From Actinoplanes aureus (GTDB taxonomy: Bacteria; Actinomycetota; Actinomycetes; Mycobacteriales; Micromonosporaceae), in NCBI RefSeq assembly GCF_015704865.1, contig NZ_JADQTO010000021.1, positions 62,001 to 126,000 on the forward strand: 64,000 nt of DNA. Direction: 5' to 3'. Positions 25,667 to 33,044 of the stretch are shown in pieces (position 1 is the first letter of the stretch; each line of letters opens with the position of its first letter). The notes under the pieces are model-generated. The model did not search any database. It had not been told where the DNA came from and saw nothing but the letters and a program-made list of their open reading frames with translations. The position numbers and the translations under genes are program-made.

Positions 25667-27226
25667 TCAGCTGGCCTCCTCGGCGACGCCCGCATAGGCG
25701 ACGGCCGCGTGCGCCAGCTCGACCCGAGTGTTGATGCCGAGCTTCTTGTAGACCTTCCGCAGGTGGTAGTTCACGGTGTGCGCGGACAGGTGCACCTGCT
25801 TGGCTATCTGCCGGTTGGTCAGGCCCGCGCTCACCAGCGAGGTGATGCGGCGCTCCATCTCGGACAGCTGTGACCAGCCCGTGGCGAGCCGGGTGAGCTT
25901 CTTGGCGGCGTAGAGCTTGGCGAGTTCCTCGGTGGCCAAGGCTGCCGAGATCGGGTCGGGTGACTGCACGACGATCAGCGCCAGCGCGGCCGAGGCGCCC
26001 TTCGCCAGGGCGTTCGCGTGCATGGCGGTCAGCCCGACGACCCCGATTCCGGCGTTGTCCGCCGCGAGGCCGTTGACCGTCTCCAGCACGTCGCGTTCCA
26101 GGGCGCCATCGCCCACCTCACGCGCGAGCAGGACCAGGATCGCGGCGGCGCTCGGCACCTCGACGTAGAGGCTGCGCTGCCGCGGCAGACAGCGGTGCTT
26201 GCCGGACAGCAGGTCGACGGCCGCCCAGGGTCCCTCGGTCCGGGCGGCGACGAGGATCTCGGCCCAGGCGTGATCGGCGCGCGGCAGATGCGCGACGGCC
26301 GCCGGAAGGTCCTCCATGTAGAGGGAGCCGATGCAGAGCACCGCGTGCGCGAGCGGCTCGAGAAGCGGAACGGCGTGCGGTTCCGCCGCTGAGGTCGCCA
26401 GCGTCGCCTCGCGCAGCGCGTCCCCGACGCGCCCGGCCTGAAGCAGCAGCCGGGATCGCATCGCCGCGGCCGCGGCCGTCCAGACCGGCGCCGGTAGTCC
26501 GCGCAGGCCGGCCTCCGCGTCGTCGATCAGCGACGCCGCTCTGTCGAACTCCCGCAGATCGGCCAGCTTCTCGGCGAGTGCCAGCTGGAAATGAAGGCGC
26601 CATACCGGATCGACGTTCTCGCCGTGGCGCACCGCGGTGCGGCCCAGGCTCAGCGCCTCGCCCAGCGCGCCGGCACGCCACAGGGCGTCGGACCGGATCA
26701 TCAGCGCCATCATCGCGGCGATGTCGCCGGGCCCGTTCCCCCGCTCCCGCAGGATCCGCTCGGCGAGCCGCTCGGCCTCCGGACCGCCGAGCAGGAAGTG
26801 ACCGAGTATCAGGCAGGCCTCGGCGTCGAGCCGGGCGGCGGGTACGGCGTCGGGGCTGACGAGCACCCGCTGCGCGACCCGCACGCCGGCGGCCACGTCA
26901 CCGTTCATGATCAGGCGGTGCGCCGCCGAGCACGACTCGGCCGCCGCCTGGTGTGCCGGGACGTGCCGCATGGGCAGGCTCGTCACCTCACGTCGCAGCG
27001 CCAGGCGTGCGGGCGCGGGCACCGATTCGGTGATCGCATGCAGCACCGAGTCGGTGGCAAAGGCGACATGGTGCCCGGCGAAGGCCGGCCCCCGGACAAT
27101 CGCCTCGTCCAGCGGCGGCGGCAGGGCCACCGACGACCGGCCCAGCATCCGGGCCACGTTCTCGAGCAGGAACGACTCGCCCCGCACCCCGGTGATCTTG
27201 TGTAACGGCGTCGATTTCGTTGTCAT
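25667..27226 (-). CDS. LuxR-family transcriptional regulator lacking an ATPase domain
   Basis: A 519-residue regulator. The C-terminal 65 residues are a clear LuxR/GerE helix-turn-helix: LSEMERRITSLVSAGLTNRQ, then AKQVHLSAHTVNYHLRKVYK, then KLGINTRVELAH. The rest (about 1-450) is helical and TPR-like, resembling the C-terminal half of large LAL regulators, but no P-loop is visible. It looks like a LAL protein reduced to its helical sensor and DNA-binding parts. The ATG at 27226 has GGGGG four bases upstream. It sits between the two divergent halves of the meroterpenoid cluster and is the best candidate for a cluster-specific activator of both. Confidence 0.85.
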   Translation of the reverse strand: MTTKSTPLHKITGVRGESFLLENVARMLGRSSVALPPPLDEAIVRGPAFAGHHVAFATDSVLHAITESVPAPARLALRREVTSLPMRHVPAHQAAAESCSAAHRLIMNGDVAAGVRVAQRVLVSPDAVPAARLDAEACLILGHFLLGGPEAERLAERILRERGNGPGDIAAMMALMIRSDALWRAGALGEALSLGRTAVRHGENVDPVWRLHFQLALAEKLADLREFDRAASLIDDAEAGLRGLPAPVWTAAAAAMRSRLLLQAGRVGDALREATLATSAAEPHAVPLLEPLAHAVLCIGSLYMEDLPAAVAHLPRADHAWAEILVAARTEGPWAAVDLLSGKHRCLPRQRSLYVEVPSAAAILVLLAREVGDGALERDVLETVNGLAADNAGIGVVGLTAMHANALAKGASAALALIVVQSPDPISAALATEELAKLYAAKKLTRLATGWSQLSEMERRITSLVSAGLTNRQIAKQVHLSAHTVNYHLRKVYKKLGINTRVELAHAAVAYAGVAEEAS

Positions 27227-27548
27227 AATCCCCCCGCGGTTATGCACGAACACGAAAGAGCCGAATTCGGCGACGACAGACGATCGTGAGCGACCGGTAT
27301 CACCGATGTCAATCAGCATCGGCGTTCGACTTCTTGTCATTGCTTCCGGCGACCGAACGCTGCTACCTTCCCGGAAAAGCGCGCCCCGGATCTCATTCCT
27401 TTGGGATCCTATTGACTTCTGGCGACGCAGCTTTCCGCCGCCCGTATGCCATTCATCGGGCGGATCTGACGTTTTGGACTTCTCTTTCGTCGCATCTGGC
27501 CGGCCGACGGCAGGCTGTCCGGGCTCGCGACCGTCGCAGGGAGATGAC
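27227..27548. promoter_or_regulatory. Divergent promoter region between the LuxR gene and the UbiA operon
   Basis: This 322-bp gap is visibly richer in A/T than its flanks. On the minus strand TTGACA (27312-27307) and CACGAT (27288-27283) are 18 bp apart, a possible promoter for the LuxR gene, and it overlaps the dyad CCGATG (27303-27308) / CATCGG (27317-27322). GTTCGACTT at 27324 resembles a StrR half site, but the inverse copy near 27354 is 6 bp too far. TTGACT at 27412 may be a plus-strand -35, though no convincing -10 follows. Confidence 0.3.
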
Positions 27549-28607
27549 GTGACCACAATCAACGCCGGCCTGGCCGTCGCCGGCACGCCGCACCACAGGG
27601 CCCGCGCGCGCCTGATGGAGCTGGTCGAGGAGCAGCTGCACGAGTTTCTCCGCGCCGAGCGAGAACGCTGGTCCGCCGAACAGCCGCGGGGTTGCGACCT
27701 GGTCACCGCGATCGCCGAGCTGGTGGCCGCCGGCGGCAAGCGGATCCGGCCCGCGTTCTGCGTCAGCGGCTACCTGGCCGCCGGCGGCGACCCGGACGAC
27801 CACCGCGTGGTGCCGGCCGCCGCCGCTCTCGAGCTGCTGCACGCGTGCGCGCTGATCCACGACGACATCATGGACGGGGCGGCACAGCGCCGCGGCGCGC
27901 CCACCGTGCATCACCGGCACTCGGCACTGCACCGCCGGCTCGGCCGGCGCGGCGACCACGTCCGCTACGGCGAGAGCGTCGCCATCCTCGCCGGCGACCT
28001 GGCCCTGGTCTACGCCGACCAGTTGATGGCCACCGTTCCGCGGGTCGAGGCAGTCTGGGCGCAGCTGCGCTCGGAGCTGATCGTGGGACAGTTCGCCGAC
28101 GTCCTGGCCGCCGCCGACTTCTCCGCCGATCTCGAGACGGTCCGCTGGGTCGCGGTGGCCAAGTCCGGCCGGTACACGATCCACCGGCCGCTGCAACTCG
28201 GCGCCACGATCGCCGGGCGGCCCGACCTGGCCGCGGCGTTCGAGGCGTACGGCACGGCCGTCGGCGAGGCCTTCCAGCTGCGCGACGACCTCATGGACGC
28301 GTTCGGTGACGCCGCGGTGACCGGCAAGCCGGACGGGCTCGACTTCGAACGGCACAAGATGACACTGCTGCTCGGCCTCGCCATGCAGCGCGACCCCGGC
28401 ATCCATGACCTGCTCACCCCGGGACCGGACAGCGCCGGGCGGCTGCGCCGGCGGCTCGAGGAGACCGGCGTACGCCGCACCGTGGAGCAACACATCGACC
28501 AGCTCGTCGAACAGGGCTGCCGAACACTCGCGGACGCCCCGCTGGCGGCCGCCTGGCACGAGGAGCTGACCGCCATGGCACACCGCGTCGCGTACCGCGA
28601 CCGGTAG
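27549..28607 (+). CDS. Second polyprenyl diphosphate synthase
   Basis: A 352-residue trans-prenyltransferase with GGKRIRPAF, LIHDDIMDGAAQRRGAP and FQLRDDLMDAFGD, so both Asp-rich motifs are intact. A short basic insert (HRRLGRRGDHVRYGES) follows the first motif. The GTG at 27549 is preceded by GGGAG; ATG at 27544 reads only two codons before TGA. It starts the plus-strand operon with the UbiA gene 18 bp downstream, so it probably makes the donor for that transferase, while the minus-strand synthase might supply a shorter chain or extra flux. Chain length (C15 or C20) cannot be read. Confidence 0.88.
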   Translation: MTTINAGLAVAGTPHHRARARLMELVEEQLHEFLRAERERWSAEQPRGCDLVTAIAELVAAGGKRIRPAFCVSGYLAAGGDPDDHRVVPAAAALELLHACALIHDDIMDGAAQRRGAPTVHHRHSALHRRLGRRGDHVRYGESVAILAGDLALVYADQLMATVPRVEAVWAQLRSELIVGQFADVLAAADFSADLETVRWVAVAKSGRYTIHRPLQLGATIAGRPDLAAAFEAYGTAVGEAFQLRDDLMDAFGDAAVTGKPDGLDFERHKMTLLLGLAMQRDPGIHDLLTPGPDSAGRLRRRLEETGVRRTVEQHIDQLVEQGCRTLADAPLAAAWHEELTAMAHRVAYRDR

Positions 28608-28625
28608 AAGTCGAGGAGCTGACCG

Positions 28626-29582
28626 ATGCGTACCGAATTGGCGGCTCCGGCCGCACCTGTGACGACCTGGCAGGTCGTCGTGGGCCTGGCCCGGATCTCC
28701 AAGATCTCCGTCTACCTGCACTTCTTCCCTTGGGCGCTGGCCGCCCTGCTGCTCAGCGCCGATGCGCTCGACCGGCCCGGCGCGCTCGCGGCCATGGTGC
28801 TGTTCCTACTGTCGTCGGCCGGCATCGTGGCGGCGACCGCCGCCCTCGACGACATCGTGGGCTTCCGCAACGGCAGCGACGCGGCCAACTACACCCGGCC
28901 GGGGTTCCGCCGCGACATCCGACGCAAGCCGCTGCTCAGCGGCGACCTCACGCTGCGCCAGGCGACCGTGTTCGCGGTGGCGTCCGAGGCGTTCGCCTTC
29001 GCCACCGGCTTCGCCGCGTTCGCCGTACTCGGCTGGGACGTGCCGGTGTCGGCCGTCGTCATCTTCGTCCTCTGCGCCGTGCTGGGGCCGCAGTACTCCG
29101 CCGGCCTGCGGTTCAGCTTCCACGTCTACGGCTCCGAGCTGCTGCTCGGCATCGGCACCATCGGCGGGCTGCTGTTCCCGTTCCTGGCGGTGCAGAACCA
29201 CTGGACCTGGGCCGCGACGTTGCAGGGCGTACTGATGGGCCTCTGGCTCGTCATGCTGGTGTCCTGCTCCAACGTGGGCGACGTGGAGGGCGACGCGCGG
29301 GTCGGGCGGCGCACGCTGCCGGTCGCCGCGCCCCGCTGGGTGGTCAAGGCCGTGCTGGTGGCCTACCTGACCATCTCGGTGGTGACGATCGCGCTCCTGC
29401 CCGCGGCGACCGACACGCCGTGGTGGACGGTGCTGGCCCTGCTGCCGGCCACCGCGCTGCACGTCGCACAGATCCACCTGGCCATCCTGCGCGACCGGTG
29501 GCGGCAGGCCCGGATCGCCGCGTTCGTCGCCTACGACCTGGGATTCCTCGGTCTCGTGGCGCTCGACCTCTACGCGCGGTGA
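28626..29582 (+). CDS. UbiA-family membrane prenyltransferase
   Basis: A 318-residue integral membrane protein with about eight or nine hydrophobic segments. The first Asp-rich motif is LDDIVGFRNGSD (Asp75, Asp76, Asp85) and the second is SNVGDVEGDARVG (Asp219, Asp223), which bind the Mg-diphosphate of the prenyl donor. It should attach a farnesyl or geranylgeranyl chain to an aromatic acceptor, here most likely 3,4-AHBA or a derivative activated by the adjacent ligase. Homologues such as menaquinone or heme prenyltransferases are unlikely because of the neighbours. Confidence 0.9.
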   Translation: MRTELAAPAAPVTTWQVVVGLARISKISVYLHFFPWALAALLLSADALDRPGALAAMVLFLLSSAGIVAATAALDDIVGFRNGSDAANYTRPGFRRDIRRKPLLSGDLTLRQATVFAVASEAFAFATGFAAFAVLGWDVPVSAVVIFVLCAVLGPQYSAGLRFSFHVYGSELLLGIGTIGGLLFPFLAVQNHWTWAATLQGVLMGLWLVMLVSCSNVGDVEGDARVGRRTLPVAAPRWVVKAVLVAYLTISVVTIALLPAATDTPWWTVLALLPATALHVAQIHLAILRDRWRQARIAAFVAYDLGFLGLVALDLYAR

Positions 29583-29611
29583 CGCACCCACCCCCGTCGA
29601 AAGGCCCGCAG

Positions 29612-31216
29612 ATGAGCCGAACCTCGCCGTACCACATCGGACGCGTCTTCCACTGGCACGCCGAGCGCCGCCGGCAGGCGGTCGTCCACCTCGACCGCCC
29701 GCTGGACGTCGCCCCCGCGGGCGGAACCGAGTATGACGGCGCGGCCCTCGCCCGAGTCGTGGAGCGGATGTCGGACTGCCTCTACGCCGCCGGCCTGCGC
29801 GCCGGCGACCGGGTGGTGGTCGCCAAGGACAACCACTTCGACCAGCCGCTGCTCGCCGCCGGTGCGGCCCGCCTCGGCGCACTGCCGGTGATGATCGCCC
29901 CGATCGAGTCGGCGGAGACGGTGCGGACACTGATCGATCGGGCACAGCCCGCCGTGCTTGTGGCCGGCACCCGGCTGCTGGCCCGTGCCGACGCGGCCGG
30001 CGTCAAGCTGGCCGACCCGCGGATCCGCACCATCGCGGTCGGCGAGCCGCTCGCCGAGCCGGCCCCGGACGTGCTGACGCTGGCCGACCTGGAGGGCGGC
30101 GCCACCGCCCCGGTACGGCTCGGCGGCACCGACGACCCGATGGTCTCCACGCACACCTCCGGCACCACCGGCGTACCGAAGCTCGTGCTGCACACCGCCG
30201 CCACCGCGGTCGGCCGGTTCCCGGCGCGGATGGAGCGCTGCGCCATCCCGTTCCTGACCACGCGGCACAGCGATGTGACCGCGGCCGCCGTCTCGTTCGC
30301 GCACATCCGGGTGCTCGCCTGGACCGCCTCGCAGCTCAAGATGGCACCGCGCAAGATCGTGGCCATCTCGGATCCGGGACTGCCGTCCGTCGAGCGGATG
30401 CTCGACCGGCACCGGCCCACGATTCTCGAGGCCATGCCGAACATGTTCCAGCGATGGGAGGAACTGGCCGACCGGCGCCCGGAGCTGTTCGCCCGCGTAC
30501 GCCTCTACGTCAGCACGTTCGACGCGGTGCACGCCCGGACCATCCGCACCCTGCTGGACGCGTCCGAGCGCCGGTTCCCGGTGTGGGGCTGGGGCCTGGG
30601 ACAGTCCGAGATCACCGGCATCATGGTCAACCTGTTCACCCGCCGTACCGTGCGCTCGCGCGTCGACCGCTGCTCCGTCGGGCTCCCGGCCGCGATGGTG
30701 CGGGTGCGGGTCGTCGACCCGGCCACCGGCCGCCGCCAGCCGCGCGGCAAGCCGGGCCTGCTGATGGTGTCGACCCGGGCCCGCTGCCTCACCTATCTGG
30801 GCGAGGAGGACCGCTACCAGGCCAAGCTGACCGGCCGTTGGTGGAACAGCGGCGATCTGGGCGAACGCATCGGGTGGGGCCGGATCCGGCTGCTCGACCG
30901 CGAGGTCGACATGATCCCCGGGCACAGCTGCATCGAGCTGGAGAGCATCCTGCTCGACCGGCTGCCGCACGCCTCCGACGTGACGATCCTGGCCCGGCCG
31001 GACGGGCCCCCGGTGCCGGTGCTGTCCATGCGGGACGACCGGCTCGACCCGGACGACTGGGCGCGCGCCACCGCCGGCCTGCCCGAGCTGGCCGCACCGC
31101 GGCTGGTGGCCTGGGAGGACGTACCGCGAACGGCGACCTGGAAGGTACGCCGGCTCGCTTTGCAGCAACAGGTTCTCGGCACCGCCGAGGTCATCGGCAC
31201 CGGCCGCTGGACCTGA
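29612..31216 (+). CDS. AMP-forming acyl/aryl ligase (ANL superfamily)
   Basis: A 534-residue adenylate-forming enzyme. The ATP loop is STHTSGTTGVPKLVLH (from about residue 180), the WGLGQSEITG segment replaces the usual YGxTE, and the catalytic C-terminal lysine is in ATWKVRR (Lys511). No carrier-protein domain is attached and none is free in this cluster, so CoA-thioester or amide formation from the acyl-adenylate is more likely than NRPS loading. In context it may activate the 3,4-AHBA carboxylate or a prenylated product. The substrate cannot be derived. ATG at 29612 is 29 bp past the UbiA stop. Confidence 0.8.
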   Translation: MSRTSPYHIGRVFHWHAERRRQAVVHLDRPLDVAPAGGTEYDGAALARVVERMSDCLYAAGLRAGDRVVVAKDNHFDQPLLAAGAARLGALPVMIAPIESAETVRTLIDRAQPAVLVAGTRLLARADAAGVKLADPRIRTIAVGEPLAEPAPDVLTLADLEGGATAPVRLGGTDDPMVSTHTSGTTGVPKLVLHTAATAVGRFPARMERCAIPFLTTRHSDVTAAAVSFAHIRVLAWTASQLKMAPRKIVAISDPGLPSVERMLDRHRPTILEAMPNMFQRWEELADRRPELFARVRLYVSTFDAVHARTIRTLLDASERRFPVWGWGLGQSEITGIMVNLFTRRTVRSRVDRCSVGLPAAMVRVRVVDPATGRRQPRGKPGLLMVSTRARCLTYLGEEDRYQAKLTGRWWNSGDLGERIGWGRIRLLDREVDMIPGHSCIELESILLDRLPHASDVTILARPDGPPVPVLSMRDDRLDPDDWARATAGLPELAAPRLVAWEDVPRTATWKVRRLALQQQVLGTAEVIGTGRWT

Positions 31217-31246
31217 CCACCGACACGTACGAAAGCAGGGTCTTTC

Positions 31247-32044
31247 ATGGATTGGTTCACCGACTGGCTTCCGCCGGCGCTCGTCGACCTGCCCGCCACG
31301 GCGCCGTCCGTCTCGCCACCGGGTGACTTCCGCAACGGCTGGTTCTGGGCCATCGTCGTGGGCATCCTGACGTTCTGGGCACTCGCCTACGCGCTGGAGA
31401 TCCACCGCGCTTCCGTGGACAAGTACGTCGGCATCCCGGTGGTCGTCGTGGCGATCAACTTCGGCTGGGAGTTCGTGCACTCCGTCGTCATCGACCAGGA
31501 GCCGGCGCAGCGCCCGGCCAACCTGCTCTGGTTTCTCGTCGACATCGTGATCGTCATCCAGGTCGTCAAGTACGGCAACAAGGACTTCCCACGACTCGGC
31601 CGCACACTTTTCCTGCGCCTGTTCTTCGGTCTCGTCGCGGTGGCCGCGTTCCAGACGTTCCTGATGGCGTACGAGTTCCGCGACATCCTGGGCATGTACA
31701 GCGGCTGCGCGCTGAACGTCGGCATCAGCGCCGCGTTCATCGTCACGCTGGTCAAACGGCGCTGTTCAGCCGGCCTGTCGCTGCACGCGGCCATCAGCAA
31801 GATGATCGGCTCGCAGCTCGCCGGGCTCAACGTACTGATCCTCTTCCCGGACCGTTACCTGGTGCTGTCCTGGTTCGTCATGATGCTGATCCTCGACCTG
31901 GTCTACATCCGCATGCTGTACCGGCAGATCCGCAAGGACGGGTACTCGCCCTGGGCGATCAACCGGCCGCGGGTGTATCCGCCGGCACCGGTACCGGCGA
32001 CGCCCGCCGCGCAGCCGGCACCCGCCGTCGCACTACCCCAGTGA
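31247..32044 (+). CDS. Probable Pyr4/DmtA1-type membrane terpene cyclase
   Basis: A 265-residue protein with about seven hydrophobic segments and a short Pro/Ala-rich tail. NFGWEFVHS places an acidic residue at Glu75 after Asn-x-x-Trp, and LILDLVYIRML puts Asp217 in the last membrane segment. This agrees in spacing with the two acids (Glu63, Asp218) known to be essential in the fungal cyclase Pyr4 and conserved in bacterial relatives such as DmtA1. Those enzymes cyclise a prenyl chain already attached to an aromatic or indole core by protonation. No epoxidase gene is in the operon, so direct olefin protonation is expected. The assignment rests on motif, size and context. Confidence 0.65.
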   Translation: MDWFTDWLPPALVDLPATAPSVSPPGDFRNGWFWAIVVGILTFWALAYALEIHRASVDKYVGIPVVVVAINFGWEFVHSVVIDQEPAQRPANLLWFLVDIVIVIQVVKYGNKDFPRLGRTLFLRLFFGLVAVAAFQTFLMAYEFRDILGMYSGCALNVGISAAFIVTLVKRRCSAGLSLHAAISKMIGSQLAGLNVLILFPDRYLVLSWFVMMLILDLVYIRMLYRQIRKDGYSPWAINRPRVYPPAPVPATPAAQPAPAVALPQ

Positions 32045-32924
32045 GCTTGTCCGGATTGAGAACCGCGTATATCCCACCCACCCGGTCGTCGTCGGCGAGC
32101 TCGACGACCAGCACCGCGAAGATCTCTTCGGCGACGACCAGCAGGGTGGCCGGGCCACCGATGACGTCGACCGGCCGCACCGTGAGCGCCGGCAAGCCGG
32201 CCAGGTTGTGGCCGATCAGACGCAATACCTTGGCGCGGCCTTCGATAACGCGCAGCGCCGCATGGCGCCTGCCGCCACCATCGGTCCACAGGCGTACGTC
32301 CGGCGCCAACACCTCCAGCAGCGTGTCCATGTTGCCGCCCAGAGCGGCGTCGAGGAAGCGCTCGGTGACGGCCCGTACCGCCTGGGGCCGGGCCGCGCGG
32401 CGAGGCTGGCGGGCACGCACCCGCTGTCGCGCCCGGTGGGCGAGCTGGCGCACGGCCACCGGCGTGCGGTCCAGAAGTGAGGCGATCTCGGTGTAGTCGT
32501 AGGCGAACGCCTCGCGCAGCACGAACACGGCCCGTTCCAGCGGCGTCAGCGTCTCGAGCACCACCATGAGCGCCAGCGACACCGACTCGCCGGCCACCGC
32601 CGACTCGGCGGCGTCCGGCGTGGTCAGCACCGGCTCCGGCAGCCAGGGACCGAGGTAGTGCTCGCGGGCCCGGCTGGCCCGCCGCAGCCGGCCAAGAGCC
32701 GAGTTCACCGCGATGCGTACGAGGTAGGCCCGCGGATTGCCGATCTCGGAGCGCGGCGCGGCGGCCCACGCCAGCCAGGTGTCCTGCAGCACGTCCTCGG
32801 TGTCGGCAACACAGCCGGTCAGGTTGTACGCCAGCGCGAACAGCAGCTCGCGCTGGTCGAGATAGAACTCCGTCTGGTCGTCGGCCGCGGCGATCGCGCC
32901 GGGCATCGCGGTCGGCTCAGACAT
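31959..32924 (-). CDS. ECF sigma factor, SigJ/ECF41-like with SnoaL-type C-terminal domain
   Basis: A 321-residue sigma-70 family protein. Region 2 (ELLFALAYNLTGCVADTEDV and LQDTWLAW) and region 4 (LTPLERAVFVLREAFAYDYT and EIASLLDRTPVAVRQLAHRA) are followed by a NTF2/SnoaL-like domain with WTDGGGRRHAAL, the DGGG-type motif of ECF41 proteins in which the C-terminal domain tunes activity. Its 3' end overlaps the convergent cyclase gene by 86 bp. No cognate oxidoreductase or carboxymuconolactone-decarboxylase gene, the usual ECF41 target, is adjacent; a divergent MMPL exporter gene is. It may control that exporter. A link to the meroterpenoid cluster is unproven. Confidence 0.85.
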   Translation of the reverse strand: MSEPTAMPGAIAAADDQTEFYLDQRELLFALAYNLTGCVADTEDVLQDTWLAWAAAPRSEIGNPRAYLVRIAVNSALGRLRRASRAREHYLGPWLPEPVLTTPDAAESAVAGESVSLALMVVLETLTPLERAVFVLREAFAYDYTEIASLLDRTPVAVRQLAHRARQRVRARQPRRAARPQAVRAVTERFLDAALGGNMDTLLEVLAPDVRLWTDGGGRRHAALRVIEGRAKVLRLIGHNLAGLPALTVRPVDVIGGPATLLVVAEEIFAVLVVELADDDRVGGIYAVLNPDKLTGVVRRRVPAARRASPVPVPADTPAAG

Positions 32925-33044
32925 CAGGTCGATCCCCCGTCATGTGAACTACGCAACACGAGCGCGGCTCGATGTCACACCGCAGCGGTCCTGAACATCG
33001 TAGAACCGCCGAGATGGACGTCTTGCGACGAAGGAGTGGAAATC

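Noticed and set aside
27324..27358. Second StrR-type operator before the UbiA operon
   Set aside because: GTTCGA and CGAAC are present but 6 bp further apart than the expected span, about half a helical turn, so it was not called.
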